Source of the DNA: Aeromicrobium camelliae
GTDB lineage: Bacteria > Actinomycetota > Actinomycetes > Propionibacteriales > Nocardioidaceae
Direction of reading: 5' to 3'
Length of the DNA: 64,000 nt
Assembly (NCBI RefSeq): GCF_003850045.1
Contig: NZ_RQJX01000002.1
Span: 186,001 to 250,000, forward strand
Of this stretch, positions 60,433 to 64,000 are shown in pieces. The position numbers were made by a program, and so were the translations under genes. The notes under the pieces were generated by a model. That model had not been told where the DNA came from. It saw nothing but the letters and a program-made list of their open reading frames with translations, and did not search any database. Each line of letters starts with the position of its first letter. The first letter of the stretch is position 1.

Positions 60433-60861
60433 TCAGGACGTCGGGTCCGCGCCCTGAGGTCCCCGCTGGACGGGGCCGTCGGTGAGGGCGTCCCGGATCT
60501 CGCGGAGCAGCAGAACGTCTTCGCTCGGGCCCTCGGGCTCCGGCTCCTCGCCGCGCTGCAGTCGCTCCAGGAGCCGCTTCGACGGCACGACGAAGATGAA
60601 GTAGACCACCGCCGCCGTGATGATGAACGTGATCACGGCGTTGATGAATCCGCCGAGGTCGATGAACGTGTTCGGGTTGTCGCCGATGATGCGGAACCCG
60701 AGGCCCTGCGCATCGACGCCGCCGAGCGAGGCGAGGATCGGGTTGATGAACGCGGTGGTGAAAGCGGTCACCAGGGCGGTGAACGCGGTGCCGACGACCA
60801 CCGCGACCGCGAGGTCGACGATGTTGCCGCGGAACAAGAAGTCCTTGAAGCCCTTGAGCAT
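60433..60861 (-). CDS. mscL: Large-conductance mechanosensitive channel
   Basis: A 142-aa MscL protein forming the pentameric emergency-release channel. GFKDFLFRGNIVDLAVAVVVGTAFTALVTAF is helix S1/TM1, the pore-lining segment with AVAVVVGTAF, and FIDLGGFINAVITFIITAAVVYFIFVVPSKRL is TM2. The acidic-basic C-terminal bundle region is followed by a short tail. A GGGGGCAG sequence serves as RBS. In actinobacteria it is commonly adjacent to SAF/FmdB genes, as here. Confidence 0.95.
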   Translation of the reverse strand: MLKGFKDFLFRGNIVDLAVAVVVGTAFTALVTAFTTAFINPILASLGGVDAQGLGFRIIGDNPNTFIDLGGFINAVITFIITAAVVYFIFVVPSKRLLERLQRGEEPEPEGPSEDVLLLREIRDALTDGPVQRGPQGADPTS

Positions 60862-60920
60862 GCTGCCCCCTGTCAGGTCGATGGTCTCGTCCGACTGTAG
60901 GACGCCACGGTCCGTTCGGC

Positions 60921-61493
60921 CTAGGGCGCGGTGTGCGTGACCGCGAAGCGGGACGTGGCGCCGACCGCAGCGAGGGTACGCGCGACGGCGGGTTCGACGA
61001 CGAGCCCGAGCGTGGTCATCTCGGTGCCCTCGCGCTCCTGCACGACCAGGACGTCGGCTTGTTCGACCACCGGATCGGCCGGGGCGTCATGCGCGTCGGC
61101 GATCGCCAGCACGTCGACGGCGTCGCCCGGTCGGACGAGTTCGGCTGCGGATCGTTCGACGGCGATCGATGCGAGCACCCGCCCGTCAGGCAGGTCGCGC
61201 GGGTCGATCACCCGACGGTCCGTCAGCGGCTCGCCAGCCCGCATCGCGCCCGCGGACATGCGCCCGGCGGGTTCAGCGACCGTCTCGACGGCGGCGGCTT
61301 CGGGCATCGCGACGCGCTCGACATCGGAGTCCTCCAGGACGTGCCCGCTGGGCAGGTCCCGAGAGGCGACGAGGACGGTGCGGCTGGCCGGCTCGGAGGT
61401 GAGGGCGGTCAGGGCCGCGAACATCGCGAGCCCGGCGAGGACTGCGGCCAGCACGCGACGGTGGTCGGCGAGAAAACGGGACAGGCGCTCCAT
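60921..61493 (-). CDS. SAF domain protein, CpaB/RcpC-like, orphan
   Basis: A 190-aa protein with one N-terminal membrane helix (RRVLAAVLAGLAMFAALTAL) and a SAF domain starting TVLVASRDLPSGHVLEDSDVERVAMPEAAAVETVAEPAGRM. The region GRVLASIAVERSAAELVRPGDAVDVLAI matches the RcpC/CpaB family, which takes part in Flp pilus assembly. No other pilus gene (cpaF, tadBC, flp) lies within the window, so a pilus role is uncertain. ATG 61493 start. It is preceded by the FmdB gene in the same direction. Confidence 0.8.
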   Translation of the reverse strand: MERLSRFLADHRRVLAAVLAGLAMFAALTALTSEPASRTVLVASRDLPSGHVLEDSDVERVAMPEAAAVETVAEPAGRMSAGAMRAGEPLTDRRVIDPRDLPDGRVLASIAVERSAAELVRPGDAVDVLAIADAHDAPADPVVEQADVLVVQEREGTEMTTLGLVVEPAVARTLAAVGATSRFAVTHTAP

Positions 61494-61554
61494 GCCGCGA
61501 CGATAGGAGAATCGCGCGACGCCGGGCGCCCGTCATCCACAGGCGCCGTGGGCT

Positions 61555-61815
61555 TCAGGCCGCGGGGGAGTCGCCGGAGGTCGAGCTGCTGCTGGACGAC
61601 GAGGTCGACGAGGAGGAGCTGGACGACGTCGACGAGGTCGAGCGGCTGTCGTTGCGGTAGAACCCCGAGCCCTTGAAGACGACGCCGACCGATCCGAAGA
61701 CCTTCCGCAGGCTGCCGCCGCAGGTCGGGCACTCGGTCAAGGCGGCATCGGAGAAGCTCTGACGCACCTCGAGCCCTTCGGCGCAGTCGGTGCACTGGTA
61801 CTGGTACATGGGCAC
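61555..61815 (-). CDS. FmdB family zinc-ribbon protein with Ser/Thr tail
   Basis: An 86-aa protein. The first ~45 residues form a zinc ribbon: two CxxC pairs in CTDC and CPTC, within MPMYQYQCTDCAEGLEV...ECPTCGGSLRKVFG. GTG 61815 gives the family's usual MPxYxY start and has GGGGAG 9 bases upstream; ATG 61809 is an alternative. The C-terminus is an unusual run of Ser and Thr (SRSTSSTSSSSSSSTSSSS and more) before GDSPAA. Most FmdB proteins end soon after the ribbon or with a Lys/Ser-rich stretch. The role of the family is unknown, possibly in gene regulation. Confidence 0.85.
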   Translation of the reverse strand: MPMYQYQCTDCAEGLEVRQSFSDAALTECPTCGGSLRKVFGSVGVVFKGSGFYRNDSRSTSSTSSSSSSSTSSSSSSSTSGDSPAA

Positions 61816-61899
61816 GGTTCGGTTCTCCCCAGGGTAGAAATGCTGCAATGCAAGGGTACAGTTGCCTTCTAGTGCATCGCCGACCGAGGACACCACCCT
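61816..61899. other. Divergent intergenic region, FmdB / CNNM
   Basis: The 84 bases include AAATGCTGCAATGCAAGGG (61838-61856), AT-rich relative to the rest of the window, and the promoters of both genes. A direct repeat-like TGCTGCAATGCA occurs but no operator was recognised. Confidence 0.4.
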
Positions 61900-63267
61900 G
61901 TGACTGAATGGCTACTTCTGGCCGCGTCCTTCCTCCTCATGATCGCCTGCGGCGTGTTCGTCGCCGCGGAGTTCTCGTTCGTCACCGTCGACCGGGCGAC
62001 GGTCGACCGCCGCGCCGCCGAAGGTGACCGTTCGGCCGGCGGCACCCTCAAGGCACTGCGTACGCTCTCCACGCAGCTCAGCGGCGCGCAACTCGGCATC
62101 ACGATCACCAACCTCGCCATCGGGTATCTCGCCGAACCGGCGATCGGCCGACTGCTGCACGGTCCGTTGACCGCGATGGGACTCGCTGGGGGAGGGCTGC
62201 GCGCTGCCAGTTACGCGATCGCGCTCATCGTCAGCACCCTGGTGACGATGCTCGTGGGCGAGTTGATCCCCAAGAACTTCGCGCTCTCGCTGCCCTATCG
62301 GACCGCCGCGCTGACCCAACTGCCGCAGCGCTGGTTCACCACGGCGATGGCCTGGCCCATCCGCGGTCTCAACGGGATGGCCAACAACACGCTGCGCTGG
62401 CTCGGCGTCGAGCCGCAGGAGGAACTGCGCTCCGCGCGTTCGCCGATCGAGCTCCGGTCGCTCGTCCTGAGGTCGGCCGACCAAGGTGCCATCGACGATC
62501 AGACCGCCGACCTCGTCGCGCGCAGCATCGCCTTCGGCGACCGCACGGCGGCCGATGTCCGCACGCCTCGCGTCCGCGTGCACTTCCTCGAGGAGAAGGA
62601 CACGGCGCTCGACGTCATCGAGGCGGCACGGCAGACCGGTCACTCGCGGTTCCCGGTGATGGGCAGGTCACCCGACGACATCGTCGGCATCGTCCACATC
62701 AAGCAGGCCGTCAGCGTCCCCGTGGACCGGCGTCGCTCGGTACGGATCGGGGAGATCGCGGACCCGCCGGCGACGGTCCCCGACAGCATCGAACTCGATC
62801 CGCTCCTGACCTTCCTCCGCGACGAGGGGCACCAGATGGCCATCGTCGTCGACGAGTACGGCGGCACCGACGGCGTGGTGACCCTCGAGGACCTCGTCGA
62901 GGAGATCGTGGGCGACATCGCCGACGAGCACGACAGGCTGTCCGCGCGCAGCCGACACCGACACGACGGGACCTGGTCTCTCTCGGGCCTGCTGCGTCCT
63001 GACGAGGTGTACGAGCAGACGGGCATCGCGCTGCCGGAGAGTGAGGACTCTGAGACCATCGCGGGTCTGGTGCTCGAACGACTCGGGCGACTGGCCGAGC
63101 GCGGCGACGAGATCGTCCTCCGGCTCGACCACACCCCTGACAGCGACGAGGAGACGCTGGTGCCGCTCATCGTGCACCTGACCGTCGAGCGGGTCGAGGG
63201 CCGTCGCATCGACCGCGTCTCGATGACGGTCGAGGAGTCCATCGGCGGGCTGGAGGAGGGCCGATGA
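61900..63267 (+). CDS. CNNM/CorC-type hemolysin family protein (CBS pair)
   Basis: A 455-aa membrane protein. The N-terminal DUF21 region (about residues 1-190) has four helices beginning LLLAASFLLMIACGVFVAAEFSFVTVDRATVDRRA and includes MLVGELIPKNFALSLP. The CBS pair (about 215-335) has VRVHFLEEKDTALDVIEAARQTGHSRFPVMG and HQMAIVVDEYGGTDGVVTLEDLVEEIVGDI. The C-terminal CorC_HlyC domain (about 350-440) follows. CNNM relatives transport or regulate Mg2+ or Co2+. GTG start. It overlaps the next gene by 4 bases. Confidence 0.88.
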   Translation: MTEWLLLAASFLLMIACGVFVAAEFSFVTVDRATVDRRAAEGDRSAGGTLKALRTLSTQLSGAQLGITITNLAIGYLAEPAIGRLLHGPLTAMGLAGGGLRAASYAIALIVSTLVTMLVGELIPKNFALSLPYRTAALTQLPQRWFTTAMAWPIRGLNGMANNTLRWLGVEPQEELRSARSPIELRSLVLRSADQGAIDDQTADLVARSIAFGDRTAADVRTPRVRVHFLEEKDTALDVIEAARQTGHSRFPVMGRSPDDIVGIVHIKQAVSVPVDRRRSVRIGEIADPPATVPDSIELDPLLTFLRDEGHQMAIVVDEYGGTDGVVTLEDLVEEIVGDIADEHDRLSARSRHRHDGTWSLSGLLRPDEVYEQTGIALPESEDSETIAGLVLERLGRLAERGDEIVLRLDHTPDSDEETLVPLIVHLTVERVEGRRIDRVSMTVEESIGGLEEGR

Positions 63268-64000
63268 ACAACTGGTTCGCCGTCGGACTGACGGTCGTCC
63301 TCCTCGCCCTCAACGCGCTGTTCGTGGCGTCGGAGTTCGCGCTGATCTCCGCGCGCCGCACCCAGATCGAGCCCCTCGCGCAGTCGGGCAAGCGTTCGGC
63401 CAAGCTCGCGATCAAGGCGATGGAGAACGTGACGCTCGCGATGGCGGCGGCTCAGCTCGGCATCACGATGTGCTCACTGGGTCTCGGCGCCATCAGCGAG
63501 CCGGCGATCGCCCACCTGTTGGAGCCGCTCTTCGACGCACTCCACGTGCCGCACGGACTCGTGCATCCGATCTCGTTCGCGATCGCGCTGGCGTTCGTGG
63601 TCTTCCTCCACGTGGTGTACGGCGAGATGGTGCCGAAGAACCTCGCGCTCGCCGCGCCGGACCGCGCCTCGCTGATCCTCGGTCCCTTCATGCTCGGCGT
63701 CATCGCGATCCTCAAGCCCGTGGTGATCGCGCTCAACGCGATCGCCAACAACGCGGTACGGATCGTGGGCATCGAGCCGAAGGACGAGGTCGCGTCGACC
63801 TTCACGCACGACGAGGTGGCCGGACTCGTGGAGGAGTCGCGCCGCGAGGGACTCCTCGACGAGGACGAGTACGGTCTCGTGACCGGTGCGCTCGACTTCC
63901 ACGAGGGCACTGTCGACCAGGTGCTGCTGCCGAGCGACACCCTCGTGACGATCGATCGCGCGGCGACGCCGGTCGATGTGGAGAACGCCTGCGCCGAGAC
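63264..64000 (+). CDS. Second CNNM/CorC-type hemolysin family protein, 3' truncated by window end
   Basis: About 245 residues are visible. The DUF21 domain begins NNWFAVGLTVVLLALNALFVASEFALISARRTQIEPLA and includes VVYGEMVPKNLALAAPDR, matching the paralogue upstream. The start of the CBS pair follows with TFTHDEVAGLVEESRREGLLDEDEYGLVTGALDF and VTIDRAATPVDV. ATG 63264 has GGAGGAGGG as RBS and overlaps the upstream stop (ATGA), so two CNNM paralogues are made in tandem and could form a heterodimer. The 3' end lies beyond the window. Confidence 0.9.
   Translation, partial: MNNWFAVGLTVVLLALNALFVASEFALISARRTQIEPLAQSGKRSAKLAIKAMENVTLAMAAAQLGITMCSLGLGAISEPAIAHLLEPLFDALHVPHGLVHPISFAIALAFVVFLHVVYGEMVPKNLALAAPDRASLILGPFMLGVIAILKPVVIALNAIANNAVRIVGIEPKDEVASTFTHDEVAGLVEESRREGLLDEDEYGLVTGALDFHEGTVDQVLLPSDTLVTIDRAATPVDVENACAE

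Overview
The window is high-GC, densely packed actinobacterial chromosome, probably Propionibacteriales and most like Nocardioidaceae (Aeromicrobium/Nocardioides type). The reasons are the DUF3027/DUF2530 pair, a citrate synthase 2, a methylmalonyl-CoA mutase operon, an actinobacterial SerC, a guanidine-III riboswitch, LPXTG wall proteins, and many leaderless promoters of the form TANNNT-N6-start codon. The genus is inferred from gene content only. No prophage, insertion sequence, CRISPR array or replication origin was seen.

Layout. 0-1.5 kb: end of a sugar ABC transporter operon (ATPase tail, XylH-type permease). 1.5-7 kb: a lipid-precursor group of diacylglycerol-kinase-like protein, alkyl-DHAP-synthase-like flavoprotein, TetR regulator and GlpD, then an acyltransferase. 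7-9.8 kb: MetQNI methionine importer with a lipobox-less binding protein. 9.8-13.1 kb: GAF regulator, aldehyde dehydrogenase and DUF779, with CRP-type boxes before the regulator and the dehydrogenase. 13.2-16.7 kb: acyl-CoA synthetase, solitary PemK/MazF toxin, YihY, cold-shock protein. 16.7-19.97 kb: AEC transporter, META lipoprotein and a decayed LPXTG serine protease. 19.97-25 kb: DUF3027, DUF2530, EamA, NCS2 permease, gamma carbonic anhydrase. 25-30.6 kb: a giant LuxR regulator divergent from a glycine-rich, Ig-repeat, LPTTG-anchored wall protein. 30.7-37 kb: serC, then mutA-mutB-meaB. 37.4-40.7 kb: secreted S1 protease, a frameshifted M28 peptidase lipoprotein, CapA lipoprotein. 40.8-46 kb: citrate synthase, pdxH, MFS, thioesterase, photolyase. 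46-49 kb: DtxR-family regulator, DUF2000 remnant, Lrp regulator, PGPGW protein, topoisomerase IB. 49-54 kb: acyltransferase 3, LLM oxidoreductase, guanidine-III riboswitch with SMR exporter, DHA2 exporter with MarR. 54-57.5 kb: cNMP-binding protein divergent from a membrane adenylate cyclase, then a wall protein whose 3' end runs into tRNA-Arg(CCU). 57.5-64 kb: lipoprotein esterase, HAD phosphatase, epimerase, 58-aa protein, MscL, SAF/CpaB-like protein, FmdB protein, two CNNM-type CBS proteins.

The strongest unexplained signals are: two intergenic palindrome families, one supplying the C-terminus of a kinase; single-nucleotide disruptions in two exported proteins; a triple CTAG-containing repeat over the capA promoter; paired MarR half-site palindromes; and the LuxR/glycine-rich wall protein locus. 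Functional calls are by eye from motifs; no database search was run.
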